DNA from: Lunularia cruciata
Taxonomy: Eukaryota; Streptophyta; Marchantiopsida; Lunulariales; Lunulariaceae
NCBI GenBank assembly: GCA_948567375.1
Contig: CAOYZS010000001.1
Span: 124,001 to 188,000, forward strand
Direction of reading: 5' to 3'
Length of the DNA stretch: 64,000 nt
Part shown: positions 37,341 to 50,999 of the stretch, piece by piece
Position numbering within the stretch: position 1 is the first letter of the stretch
Layout: the number at the start of each line of letters is the position of its first letter
Made by a program: the position numbers and the translations under genes
The notes under the pieces: generated by a model
What the model was told of the DNA's origin: nothing
What the model saw: the letters and a program-made list of their open reading frames with translations, nothing else
Database searches by the model: none

Positions 37341-38571
37341 CTAGGGCATCTGACCAATCTGTAACAAATTGGTACGATGTATACTAACCTCAGTCATGTA
37401 CTTCCCTAATGCTAAAGCTTCAACCTGTAAGAGAGTTGAGAAATCACTACAAGTAATCTGATGTCTAACTCTAATCTGCATGTAACAAGGGCAAACAATC
37501 AACACATGATGCTCATCCTCAACTTTGCTCATAATACACAATTTGCAAAGTCGCATGGAGTGCTCTATCTGTTGCCAACGTCCTTGTTCTACTTCTAGTC
37601 TATGAGAACTAGTTTTATATTGAGCAATAACATGTCTAAGTGAAGTAGAAATCCTAGCCAAGAGATAATCTTGCTCACAATACACCAACATAGGATTTAC
37701 AAACTGCTGATAGAACACCATCTTGGTACCGGGCTGCTGCCATAGGCGAAGTAAGAACTGCTCCTTGATCACTTCTCGTAGTGCAATAGGCTCCAACCTC
37801 CAATGTCGCTCACAAACATTCCACCTTGTGGCCCATGCAATCAGATCTGTATACCAACCGACAGATAGAGCGGCACAAAAAGCTTGGTAGGGAAGTCTCT
37901 CATGCTCCATGGACCTCACCTTAGTGGCATATGTGATAGCTAAAAACAAAGCTTCAGCCTCAAGTGGCAAAAACCCGGTTTCAGCAAGCAGCAATACATA
38001 AGGAGTTTGAGTCCTCACCCCAAGTTCATCACACAAAAACAATTTCTGAACTTTCTCCACCTTTTGCCACCATGTCTTCTTAGTACCTGGACCCCAAATC
38101 TGAGCACCATAGAGAACCACCGGCTGCACAAGAGATCTGAACAGCACCTTCTTCAACGCCCATGTGGTAAGGTGAGCAAGTCTAGAGTGGTTCATGAGTG
38201 AATACAAAGCTCTAAAGCCTGCATTGATTCTCATCTTCACACAAGTGGACCAACTATAGTCATGAGAAAACTCAAGGCCCAAGTACTTTTAAGAAGAAAC
38301 CTGCTCCAATTGCTGTCCATCAAAAAAGAAAGGTGTGACACCTTTAGAACCTACCACAATCACCTTGGACTTGTCAAGGTTCACTTCCATCTTTGTTTCA
38401 TTGCAAAACAAGAGAAGAGAATCCAACAGCTTCTGTAAACCCTCTGGATTGGTGGAGAGAAGCACTACATCATCTGCATAAAGGAGTGCATGTATCATCA
38501 AAGAGCCAACCTGTAGCTCCAGCTTCCATGAGTAGACTCTCTAGATCATCGATGAAGATTCCGAATAGAGT
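37341..38571 (-). pseudogene. LINE fragment B, unit 10 (Arg-to-His variant)
   Basis: Same two lesions (TAA at 38289-38291). In addition T at 38188 instead of C changes MNRSR to MNHSR, a private transition at a CpG. Confidence 0.9.
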
Positions 38572-38675
38572 TGAAACAACAATGAAACAATGAAATATAA
38601 AGCCTGAAAGACCCAAAGAGTCAAAAGGCTAGAAACACAATACAAAACACATGAAATGTGAGCCTAGGCAAGGGC

Positions 38676-40076
38676 CTAGGGCATCTGACCAATCTGTAAC
38701 AAATTGGTCCGATGTAAACTAACTTCTGTCATGTATTTCCCTAACGCTAAAGCTTCAACCTGTAAGAGAGTTGAGAAATCACGACAAATAATCTGATGTC
38801 TAACTCTGATCAGCATGTAACTAGGGCAATCAATAAACATATGATGCTCATCCTCAACTTTGCTCATAGTACACAATTTGCAAAGTCGCATGGAGTGCTC
38901 TATCTGCTGCCAACGTCCTTGTTCTACTTCTAGTCTATGAGAACTAGTTCTATATTGAGCAATAACATGTCTAAGTGAAGTAGAAATCCTAGCCAAGAGA
39001 TAATCTTGCTCACAATACACCAACATAGGATTTACAAATTGCTGATAGAACACCATCTTGGTACCGGGTTGCTGCCATAGGCGAAGTAAGAACTGCTCCT
39101 TGATCACTTCTCGTAGTGCAATAGGCTCCAATCTCCAATGTCGCTCAGAAACATTCCACCTAGTGGCCCATGCAATCAGATCTGTATACCAACCGACAGA
39201 TAGAGTGGCACAAAAAGCTTGGTAGGGAAGTCTCTCATGCTCCATGGACCTCACCTTAGTGGCATATGTGATAGCTAAAAACAAAGCTTCAGCCTCAAGA
39301 GGTAAAAACCTTGTTTCAGCAAGCAGCAATACATAAGGAGTTTGAGTCCTCACCCCAAGTTCATCACACAAAAACAATTTCTGAACTTTCTCCACCTTTT
39401 GCCACCATGTCTTCTTAGTACCTGGACCCCAAATCTGAGCACCATAGAGAACCACCGGCTGCACAAGAGATCTGAACAGCACCTTCTTCAACTCCCATGT
39501 GGTAAGGTGAGCAAGTCTAGAGCGATTCATGAGTGAATACAAAGCTCTAAAGCCTGCATTGATTCTCATCTTCACACAAGTAGACCAACTATAGTCATGA
39601 GAAAACTCAAGGCCCAAGTACTTGTAAGAAGAAACCTGCTCCAATTGCTGTCCGTCAAAAAAGAAAGGTGTGACACCTTTAGAACCCACCACAATCACCT
39701 TGGACTTGTCAAGGTTCACTTCCATCTTTGTTTCATTGCAAAACAAGAGAAGAGAATCCAATAGCTTCTGTAAACTCTGTGGGTTGGTGGAGAGAAGCAC
39801 TACATCATCTGCATAAAGGAGTGCATGTATCATCAGAGAGCCAATCTGTACACCTGTAGCTCCAGCTTCCATGAGTAGATTCTCCAGATCATCGATGAAG
39901 ATTCCAAATAGAGTGGGAGATAGAGAGCAGCCTTGAATCACACCCATTGTGCTAAGGACATCTTGAGAGCTCAAAGATGAAAGTTTCACAATCACTTTCT
40001 CATAGAGTCTAGAGATAGCACCAATCAGATCAGCTGAAACACCAACTAGAGTGAGTCTCTCACTTAGACATTCAGT
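38676..40076 (-). pseudogene. LINE fragment A, unit 10
   Basis: Open frame with YADD and knuckle; no unit-specific variant seen. Confidence 0.9.
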
Positions 40077-40079
40077 TCA

Positions 40080-41354
40080 TCACCACCATTCAGTTGGAGA
40101 TAGAGAGCAGCCTTGGATCACACCCATTGAGCTAAGGACATCTTGAGAGCTCAAAGATGAAAGTTTCACAATCACTTTCCCATAGAGTCTAGAGATAGCA
40201 TCAATCAGATCAGCTGAAACACCCACTTCAATGAGTCTCTCACTTAGAGATTTCCTCAGCACCTTATCAAAAGCCTTCCTGAAATCAATAAAGGCAACAT
40301 AGAGAGATCTCCCAACACCCTTGGATTTCCACCACAAAACATGAAGTACCAATAGGTGGTCCAAAGTACTAAAGCCTAATCTGAAACCAGCTTGGCACTT
40401 AGCTCGAATTTTGTGCTTTTCAGCCCAAGTGCTCAACCTTGACTCCAAAATTCGACCATACAACTTGGCAAAGACACTACCAACAAGTATGGTACGGTAA
40501 TTGGTGACAACATCTCTCTGGCCAGACTTGTGAATAGGAACTACCTTCTTGAAGCACCATCTATCCGGAAAGCCACACTTGATTGCCTCATTCAAATGAG
40601 AAGTGAGTATTGAAATCAGTTGGCTACCGCCCCACTTCAGAAGTTCAACACATAGTCCATCAAGGTCTTCAGCCTTACCATTGGCCAACTTCTTCAATTG
40701 GTACTTGACATCAGCTTCAGAGATGGTGAGAGCAGATCCAAGGCAAGGTGCCATGCTTGGAGCATTTGGGAAAAAGTACAAATCCTTCACATAGTCACAA
40801 AGCTCATTCAGGTCCAGCGATGGAGATGGAGATCTGATGGTTACCTTCTTCCAGAAAGCCTTGGGATTGCTCCTCAATTCAGTGCTCAACTCAACTCCTT
40901 TGAGTCTTAGAAATGGCCGCGTTTTGCACTTCACCAACTTTCTGTATGAAACAAAGGCTTGATTTTGTGCAATCTGATCAAGAGATCTATCCATAGCTTT
41001 GATCCTTGCCATTTTGCAATCAGCATCATACCACCTATTGCAAGGGAGACCAAGTCTCTTCCTGTGGGAGCCTCTTGGAAACAAAGAAGTAGATGTAGTA
41101 GATTGAAGAAGTTCAATCAATTGATCACTACGTTGTTGAAAATCAGAACTCCACTCCATAGAACTCAATTTCTCTTGGATAGCTTGTTGGTACAAGTCTC
41201 TCTTGTGAAAATCTAGATGAAGTTTGCCTCTAAAAGCATGGTCTATAGGTAATGTGGTTCTATTGAGGCAAGGAAAAAGGATGGTACAGGATAGAGGTGC
41301 ATGGTCTGATTCTGGTTGAGGATCTAAAACAGCAAAATTTGAGACAAGATGGAT
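40080..41354 (-). pseudogene. LINE fragment C, unit 10
   Basis: Carries the silent block variant, A at 40272; Asp codon at the 3229 equivalent. Confidence 0.9.
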
Positions 41355-41448
41355 ATGAAACAATGAAATATAAAGCCCGAAAGACCCAAAGAGTCAAAAG
41401 GCTGGAAACACAATACAAAACACATGAAATGTGAGCCTAGGCAAGGGC

Positions 41449-42679
41449 CTAGGGCATCTGACCAATCTGTAACAAATTGGTACGATGTATACTAACCTCA
41501 GTCATGTACTTCCCTAATGCTAAAGCTTCAACCTGTAAGAGAGTTGAGAAATCACTACAAGTAATCTGATGTCTAACTCTAATCTGCATGTAACAAGGGC
41601 AAACAATCAACACATGATGCTCATCCTCAACTTTGCTCATAATACACAATTTGCAAAGTCGCATGGAGTGCTCTATCTGTTGCCAACGTCCTTGTTCTAC
41701 TTCTAGTCTATGAGAACTAGTTTTATATTGAGCAATAACATGTCTAAGTGAAGTAGAAATCCTAGCCAAGAGATAATCTTGCTCACAATACACCAACATA
41801 GGATTTACAAACTGCTGATAGAACACCATCTTGGTACCGGGCTGCTGCCATAGGCGAAGTAAGAACTGCTCCTTGATCACTTCTCGTAGTGCAATAGGCT
41901 CCAACCTCCAATGTCGCTCACAAACATTCCACCTTGTGGCCCATGCAATCAGATCTGTATACCAACCGACAGATAGAGCGGCACAAAAAGCTTGGTAGGG
42001 AAGTCTCTCATGCTCCATGGACCTCACCTTAGTGGCATATGTGATAGCTAAAAACAAAGCTTCAGCCTCAAGTGGCAAAAACCCGGTTTCAGCAAGCAGC
42101 AATACATAAGGAGTTTGAGTCCTCACCCCAAGTTCATCACACAAAAACAATTTCTGAACTTTCTCCACCTTTTGCCACCATGTCTTCTTAGTACCTGGAC
42201 CCCAAATCTGAGCACCATAGAGAACCACCGGCTGCACAAGAGATCTGAACAGCACCTTCTTCAACGCCCATGTGGTAAGGTGAGCAAGTCTAGAGCGGTT
42301 CATGAGTGAATACAAAGCTCTAAAGCCTGCATTGATTCTCATCTTCACACAAGTGGACCAACTATAGTCATGAGAAAACTCAAGGCCCAAGTACTTTTAA
42401 GAAGAAACCTGCTCCAATTGCTGTCCATCAAAAAAGAAAGGTGTGACACCTTTAGAACCTACCACAATCACCTTGGACTTGTCAAGGTTCACTTCCATCT
42501 TTGTTTCATTGCAAAACAAGAGAAGAGAATCCAACAGCTTCTGTAAACCCTCTGGATTGGTGGAGAGAAGCACTACATCATCTGCATAAAGGAGTGCATG
42601 TATCATCAAAGAGCCAACCTGTAGCTCCAGCTTCCATGAGTAGACTCTCTAGATCATCGATGAAGATTCCGAATAGAGT
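41449..42679 (-). pseudogene. LINE fragment B, unit 11
   Basis: Same two lesions; TAA at 42397-42399. Confidence 0.9.
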
Positions 42680-42783
42680 TGAAACAACAATGAAACAATG
42701 AAATATAAAGCCTGAAAGACCCAAAGAGTCAAAAGGCTAGAAACACAATACAAAACACATGAAATGTGAGCCTAGGCAAGGGC

Positions 42784-44184
42784 CTAGGGCATCTGACCAA
42801 TCTGTAACAAATTGGTCCGATGTAAACTAACTTCTGTCATGTATTTCCCTAACGCTAAAGCTTCAACCTGTAAGAGAGTTGAGAAATCACGACAAATAAT
42901 CTGATGTCTAACTCTGATCAGCATGTAACTAGGGCAATCAATAAACATATGATGCTCATCCTCAACTTTGCTCATAGTACACAATTTGCAAAGTCGCATG
43001 GAGTGCTCTATCTGCTGCCAACGTCCTTGTTCTACTTCTAGTCTATGAGAACTAGTTCTATATTGAGCAATAACATGTCTAAGTGAAGTAGAAATCCTAG
43101 CCAAGAGATAATCTTGCTCACAATACACCAACATAGGATTTACAAATTGCTGATAGAACACCATCTTGGTACCGGGTTGCTGCCATAGGCGAAGTAAGAA
43201 CTGCTCCTTGATCACTTCTCGTAGTGCAATAGGCTCCAATCTCCAATGTCGCTCAGAAACATTCCACCTAGTGGCCCATGCAATCAGATCTGTATACCAA
43301 CCGACAGATAGAGTGGCACAAAAAGCTTGGTAGGGAAGTCTCTCATGCTCCATGGACCTCACCTTAGTGGCATATGTGATAGCTAAAAACAAAGCTTCAG
43401 CCTCAAGAGGTAAAAACCTTGTTTCAGCAAGCAGCAATACATAAGGAGTTTGAGTCCTCACCCCAAGTTCATCACACAAAAACAATTTCTGAACTTTCTC
43501 CACCTTTTGCCACCATGTCTTCTTAGTACCTGGACCCCAAATCTGAGCACCATAGAGAACCACCGGCTGCACAAGAGATCTGAACAGCACCTTCTTCAAC
43601 TCCCATGTGGTAAGGTGAGCAAGTCTAGAGCGATTCATGAGTGAATACAAAGCTCTAAAGCCTGCATTGATTCTCATCTTCACACAAGTAGACCAACTAT
43701 AGTCATGAGAAAACTCAAGGCCCAAGTACTTGTAAGAAGAAACCTGCTCCAATTGCTGTCCGTCAAAAAAGAAAGGTGTGACACCTTTAGAACCCACCAC
43801 AATCACCTTGGACTTGTCAAGGTTCACTTCCATCTTTGTTTCATTGCAAAACAAGAGAAGAGAATCCAATAGCTTCTGTAAACTCTGTGGGTTGGTGGAG
43901 AGAAGCACTACATCATCTGCATAAAGGAGTGCATGTATCATCAGAGAGCCAATCTGTACACCTGTAGCTCCAGCTTCCATGAGTAGATTCTCCAGATCAT
44001 CGATGAAGATTCCAAATAGAGTGGGAGATAGAGAGCAGCCTTGAATCACACCCATTGTGCTAAGGACATCTTGAGAGCTCAAAGATGAAAGTTTCACAAT
44101 CACTTTCTCATAGAGTCTAGAGATAGCACCAATCAGATCAGCTGAAACACCAACTAGAGTGAGTCTCTCACTTAGACATTCAGT
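42784..44184 (-). pseudogene. LINE fragment A, unit 11
   Basis: Open frame with YADD and knuckle; no unit-specific variant seen. Confidence 0.9.
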
Positions 44185-44187
44185 TCA

Positions 44188-45462
44188 TCACCACCATTCA
44201 GTTGGAGATAGAGAGCAGCCTTGGATCACACCCATTGAGCTAAGGACATCTTGAGAGCTCAAAGATGAAAGTTTCACAATCACTTTCCCATAGAGTCTAG
44301 AGATAGCATCAATCAGATCAGCTGAAACACCCACTTCAATGAGTCTCTCACTTAGAGATTTCCTCAGCACCTTATCAAAAGCCTTCCTGAAATCAATAAA
44401 GGCAACATAGAGAGATCTCCCAACACCCTTGGATTTCCACCACAAAACATGAAGTACCAATAGGTGGTCCAAAGTACTAAAGCCTAATCTGAAACCAGCT
44501 TGGCACTTAGCTCGAATTTTGTGCTTTTCAGCCCAAGTGCTCAACCTTGACTCCAAAATTCGACCATACAACTTGGCAAAGACACTACCAACAAGTATGG
44601 TACGGTAATTGGTGACAACATCTCTCTGGCCAGACTTGTGAATAGGAACTACCTTCTTGAAGCACCATCTATCCGGAAAGCCACACTTGATTGCCTCATT
44701 CAAATGAGAAGTGAGTATTGAAATCAGTTGGCTACCGCCCCACTTCAGAAGTTCAACACATAGTCCATCAAGGTCTTCAGCCTTACCATTGGCCAACTTC
44801 TTCAATTGGTACTTGACATCAGCTTAAGAGATGGTGAGAGCAGATCCAAGGCAAGGTGCCATGCTTGGAGCATTTGGGAAAAAGTACAAATCCTTCACAT
44901 AGTCACAAAGCTCATTCAGGTCCAGCGATGGAGATGGAGATCTGATGGTTACCTTCTTCCAGAAAGCCTTGGGATTGCTCCTCAATTCAGTGCTCAACTC
45001 AACTCCTTTGAGTCTTAGAAATGGCCGCGTTTTGCACTTCACCAACTTTCTGTATGAAACAAAGGCTTGATTTTGTGCAATCTGATCAAGAGATCTATCC
45101 ATAGCTTTGATCCTTGCCATTTTGCAATCAGCATCATACCACCTATTGCAAGGGAGACCAAGTCTCTTCCTGTGGGAGCCTCTTGGAAACAAAGAAGTAG
45201 ATGTAGTAGATTGAAGAAGTTCAATCAATTGATCACTACGTTGTTGAAAATCAGAACTCCACTCCATAGAACTCAATTTCTCTTGGATAGCTTGTTGGTA
45301 CAAGTCTCTCTTGTGAAAATCTAGATGAAGTTTGCCTCTAAAAGCATGGTCTATAGGTAATGTGGTTCTATTGAGGCAAGGAAAAAGGATGGTACAGGAT
45401 AGAGGTGCATGGTCTGATTCTGGTTGAGGATCTAAAACAGCAAAATTTGAGACAAGATGGAT
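44188..45462 (-). pseudogene. LINE fragment C, unit 11, with private nonsense codon
   Basis: A at 44826 instead of C turns the Glu codon GAA of TISEADV into TAA. This splits fragment C into 215 codons (endonuclease tail and linker) and about 205 codons (RT fingers and motif A). It also carries the block variant, A at 44380. It is the only C copy in the window with an internal stop. Confidence 0.92.
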
Positions 45463-45556
45463 ATGAAACAATGAAATATAAAGCCCGAAAGACCCAAAGA
45501 GTCAAAAGGCTGGAAACACAATACAAAACACATGAAATGTGAGCCTAGGCAAGGGC

Positions 45557-46787
45557 CTAGGGCATCTGACCAATCTGTAACAAATTGGTACGATGTATAC
45601 TAACCTCAGTCATGTACTTCCCTAATGCTAAAGCTTCAACCTGTAAGAGAGTTGAGAAATCACTACAAGTAATCTGATGTCTAACTCTAATCTGCATGTA
45701 ACAAGGGCAAACAATCAACACATGATGCTCATCCTCAACTTTGCTCATAATACACAATTTGCAAAGTCGCATGGAGTGCTCTATCTGTTGCCAACGTCCT
45801 TGTTCTACTTCTAGTCTATGAGAACTAGTTTTATATTGAGCAATAACATGTCTAAGTGAAGTAGAAATCCTAGCCAAGAGATAATCTTGCTCACAATACA
45901 CCAACATAGGATTTACAAACTGCTGATAGAACACCATCTTGGTACCGGGCTGCTGCCATAGGCGAAGTAAGAACTGCTCCTTGATCACTTCTCGTAGTGC
46001 AATAGGCTCCAACCTCCAATGTCGCTCACAAACATTCCACCTTGTGGCCCATGCAATCAGATCTGTATACCAACCGACAGATAGAGCGGCACAAAAAGCT
46101 TGGTAGGGAAGTCTCTCATGCTCCATGGACCTCACCTTAGTGGCATATGTGATAGCTAAAAACAAAGCTTCAGCCTCAAGTGGCAAAAACCCGGTTTCAG
46201 CAAGCAGCAATACATAAGGAGTTTGAGTCCTCACCCCAAGTTCATCACACAAAAACAATTTCTGAACTTTCTCCACCTTTTGCCACCATGTCTTCTTAGT
46301 ACCTGGACCCCAAATCTGAGCACCATAGAGAACCACCGGCTGCACAAGAGATCTGAACAGCACCTTCTTCAACGCCCATGTGGTAAGGTGAGCAAGTCTA
46401 GAGCGGTTCATGAGTGAATACAAAGCTCTAAAGCCTGCATTGATTCTCATCTTCACACAAGTGGACCAACTATAGTCATGAGAAAACTCAAGGCCCAAGT
46501 ACTTTTAAGAAGAAACCTGCTCCAATTGCTGTCCATCAAAAAAGAAAGGTGTGACACCTTTAGAACCTACCACAATCACCTTGGACTTGTCAAGGTTCAC
46601 TTCCATCTTTGTTTCATTGCAAAACAAGAGAAGAGAATCCAACAGCTTCTGTAAACCCTCTGGATTGGTGGAGAGAAGCACTACATCATCTGCATAAAGG
46701 AGTGCATGTATCATCAAAGAGCCAACCTGTAGCTCCAGCTTCCATGAGTAGACTCTCTAGATCATCGATGAAGATTCCGAATAGAGT
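45557..46787 (-). pseudogene. LINE fragment B, unit 12
   Basis: Same two lesions; TAA at 46505-46507. Confidence 0.9.
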
Positions 46788-46891
46788 TGAAACAACAATG
46801 AAACAATGAAATATAAAGCCTGAAAGACCCAAAGAGTCAAAAGGCTAGAAACACAATACAAAACACATGAAATGTGAGCCTAGGCAAGGGC

Positions 46892-48292
46892 CTAGGGCAT
46901 CTGACCAATCTGTAACAAATTGGTCCGATGTAAACTAACTTCTGTCATGTATTTCCCTAACGCTAAAGCTTCAACCTGTAAGAGAGTTGAGAAATCACGA
47001 CAAATAATCTGATGTCTAACTCTGATCAGCATGTAACTAGGGCAATCAATAAACATATGATGCTCATCCTCAACTTTGCTCATAGTACACAATTTGCAAA
47101 GTCGCATGGAGTGCTCTATCTGCTGCCAACGTCCTTGTTCTACTTCTAGTCTATGAGAACTAGTTCTATATTGAGCAATAACATGTCTAAGTGAAGTAGA
47201 AATCCTAGCCAAGAGATAATCTTGCTCACAATACACCAACATAGGATTTACAAATTGCTGATAGAACACCATCTTGGTACCGGGTTGCTGCCATAGGCGA
47301 AGTAAGAACTGCTCCTTGATCACTTCTCGTAGTGCAATAGGCTCCAATCTCCAATGTCGCTCAGAAACATTCCACCTAGTGGCCCATGCAATCAGATCTG
47401 TATACCAACCGACAGATAGAGTGGCACAAAAAGCTTGGTAGGGAAGTCTCTCATGCTCCATGGACCTCACCTTAGTGGCATATGTGATAGCTAAAAACAA
47501 AGCTTCAGCCTCAAGAGGTAAAAACCTTGTTTCAGCAAGCAGCAATACATAAGGAGTTTGAGTCCTCACCCCAAGTTCATCACACAAAAACAATTTCTGA
47601 ACTTTCTCCACCTTTTGCCACCATGTCTTCTTAGTACCTGGACCCCAAATCTGAGCACCATAGAGAACCACCGGCTGCACAAGAGATCTGAACAGCACCT
47701 TCTTCAACTCCCATGTGGTAAGGTGAGCAAGTCTAGAGCGATTCATGAGTGAATACAAAGCTCTAAAGCCTGCATTGATTCTCATCTTCACACAAGTAGA
47801 CCAACTATAGTCATGAGAAAACTCAAGGCCCAAGTACTTGTAAGAAGAAACCTGCTCCAATTGCTGTCCGTCAAAAAAGAAAGGTGTGACACCTTTAGAA
47901 CCCACCACAATCACCTTGGACTTGTCAAGGTTCACTTCCATCTTTGTTTCATTGCAAAACAAGAGAAGAGAATCCAATAGCTTCTGTAAACTCTGTGGGT
48001 TGGTGGAGAGAAGCACTACATCATCTGCATAAAGGAGTGCATGTATCATCAGAGAGCCAATCTGTACACCTGTAGCTCCAGCTTCCATGAGTAGATTCTC
48101 CAGATCATCGATGAAGATTCCAAATAGAGTGGGAGATAGAGAGCAGCCTTGAATCACACCCATTGTGCTAAGGACATCTTGAGAGCTCAAAGATGAAAGT
48201 TTCACAATCACTTTCTCATAGAGTCTAGAGATAGCACCAATCAGATCAGCTGAAACACCAACTAGAGTGAGTCTCTCACTTAGACATTCAGT
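46892..48292 (-). pseudogene. LINE fragment A, unit 12
   Basis: Open frame with YADD and knuckle; no unit-specific variant seen. Confidence 0.9.
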
Positions 48293-48295
48293 TCA

Positions 48296-49570
48296 TCACC
48301 ACCATTCAGTTGGAGATAGAGAGCAGCCTTGGATCACACCCATTGAGCTAAGGACATCTTGAGAGCTCAAAGATGAAAGTTTCACAATCACTTTCCCATA
48401 GAGTCTAGAGATAGCATCAATCAGATCAGCTGAAACACCCACTTCAATGAGTCTCTCACTTAGAGATTTCCTCAGCACCTTATCAAAAGCCTTCCTGAAA
48501 TCAATAAAGGCAACATAGAGAGATCTCCCAACACCCTTGGATTTCCACCACAAAACATGAAGTACCAATAGGTGGTCCAAAGTACTAAAGCCTAATCTGA
48601 AACCAGCTTGGCACTTAGCTCGAATTTTGTGCTTTTCAGCCCAAGTGCTCAACCTTGACTCCAAAATTCGACCATACAACTTGGCAAAGACACTACCAAC
48701 AAGTATGGTACGGTAATTGGTGACAACATCTCTCTGGCCAGACTTGTGAATAGGAACTACCTTCTTGAAGCACCATCTATCCGGAAAGCCACACTTGATT
48801 GCCTCATTCAAATGAGAAGTGAGTATTGAAATCAGTTGGCTACCGCCCCACTTCAGAAGTTCAACACATAGTCCATCAAGGTCTTCAGCCTTACCATTGG
48901 CCAACTTCTTCAATTGGTACTTGACATCAGCTTCAGAGATGGTGAGAGCAGATCCAAGGCAAGGTGCCATGCTTGGAGCATTTGGGAAAAAGTACAAATC
49001 CTTCACATAGTCACAAAGCTCATTCAGGTCCAGCGATGGAGATGGAGATCTGATGGTTACCTTCTTCCAGAAAGCCTTGGGATTGCTCCTCAATTCAGTG
49101 CTCAACTCAACTCCTTTGAGTCTTAGAAATGGCCGCGTTTTGCACTTCACCAACTTTCTGTATGAAACAAAGGCTTGATTTTGTGCAATCTGATCAAGAG
49201 ATCTATCCATAGCTTTGATCCTTGCCATTTTGCAATCAGCATCATACCACCTATTGCAAGGGAGACCAAGTCTCTTCCTGTGGGAGCCTCTTGGAAACAA
49301 AGAAGTAGATGTAGTAGATTGAAGAAGTTCAATCAATTGATCACTACGTTGTTGAAAATCAGAACTCCACTCCATAGAACTCAATTTCTCTTGGATAGCT
49401 TGTTGGTACAAGTCTCTCTTGTGAAAATCTAGATGAAGTTTGCCTCTAAAAGCATGGTCTATAGGTAATGTGGTTCTATTGAGGCAAGGAAAAAGGATGG
49501 TACAGGATAGAGGTGCATGGTCTGATTCTGGTTGAGGATCTAAAACAGCAAAATTTGAGACAAGATGGAT
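48296..49570 (-). pseudogene. LINE fragment C, unit 12 (last of the four-unit silent block)
   Basis: A at 48488; the next unit returns to G, so the block ends here. Confidence 0.9.
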
Positions 49571-49664
49571 ATGAAACAATGAAATATAAAGCCCGAAAGA
49601 CCCAAAGAGTCAAAAGGCTGGAAACACAATACAAAACACATGAAATGTGAGCCTAGGCAAGGGC

Positions 49665-50895
49665 CTAGGGCATCTGACCAATCTGTAACAAATTGGTACG
49701 ATGTATACTAACCTCAGTCATGTACTTCCCTAATGCTAAAGCTTCAACCTGTAAGAGAGTTGAGAAATCACTACAAGTAATCTGATGTCTAACTCTAATC
49801 TGCATGTAACAAGGGCAAACAATCAACACATGATGCTCATCCTCAACTTTGCTCATAATACACAATTTGCAAAGTCGCATGGAGTGCTCTATCTGTTGCC
49901 AACGTCCTTGTTCTACTTCTAGTCTATGAGAACTAGTTTTATATTGAGCAATAACATGTCTAAGTGAAGTAGAAATCCTAGCCAAGAGATAATCTTGCTC
50001 ACAATACACCAACATAGGATTTACAAACTGCTGATAGAACACCATCTTGGTACCGGGCTGCTGCCATAGGCGAAGTAAGAACTGCTCCTTGATCACTTCT
50101 CGTAGTGCAATAGGCTCCAACCTCCAATGTCGCTCACAAACATTCCACCTTGTGGCCCATGCAATCAGATCTGTATACCAACCGACAGATAGAGCGGCAC
50201 AAAAAGCTTGGTAGGGAAGTCTCTCATGCTCCATGGACCTCACCTTAGTGGCATATGTGATAGCTAAAAACAAAGCTTCAGCCTCAAGTGGCAAAAACCC
50301 GGTTTCAGCAAGCAGCAATACATAAGGAGTTTGAGTCCTCACCCCAAGTTCATCACACAAAAACAATTTCTGAACTTTCTCCACCTTTTGCCACCATGTC
50401 TTCTTAGTACCTGGACCCCAAATCTGAGCACCATAGAGAACCACCGGCTGCACAAGAGATCTGAACAGCACCTTCTTCAACGCCCATGTGGTAAGGTGAG
50501 CAAGTCTAGAGCGGTTCATGAGTGAATACAAAGCTCTAAAGCCTGCATTGATTCTCATCTTCACACAAGTGGACCAACTATAGTCATGAGAAAACTCAAG
50601 GCCCAAGTACTTTTAAGAAGAAACCTGCTCCAATTGCTGTCCATCAAAAAAGAAAGGTGTGACACCTTTAGAACCTACCACAATCACCTTGGACTTGTCA
50701 AGGTTCACTTCCATCTTTGTTTCATTGCAAAACAAGAGAAGAGAATCCAACAGCTTCTGTAAACCCTCTGGATTGGTGGAGAGAAGCACTACATCATCTG
50801 CATAAAGGAGTGCATGTATCATCAAAGAGCCAACCTGTAGCTCCAGCTTCCATGAGTAGACTCTCTAGATCATCGATGAAGATTCCGAATAGAGT
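49665..50895 (-). pseudogene. LINE fragment B, unit 13
   Basis: Same two lesions; TAA at 50613-50615. Confidence 0.9.
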
Positions 50896-50999
50896 TGAAA
50901 CAACAATGAAACAATGAAATATAAAGCCTGAAAGACCCAAAGAGTCAAAAGGCTAGAAACACAATACAAAACACATGAAATGTGAGCCTAGGCAAGGGC

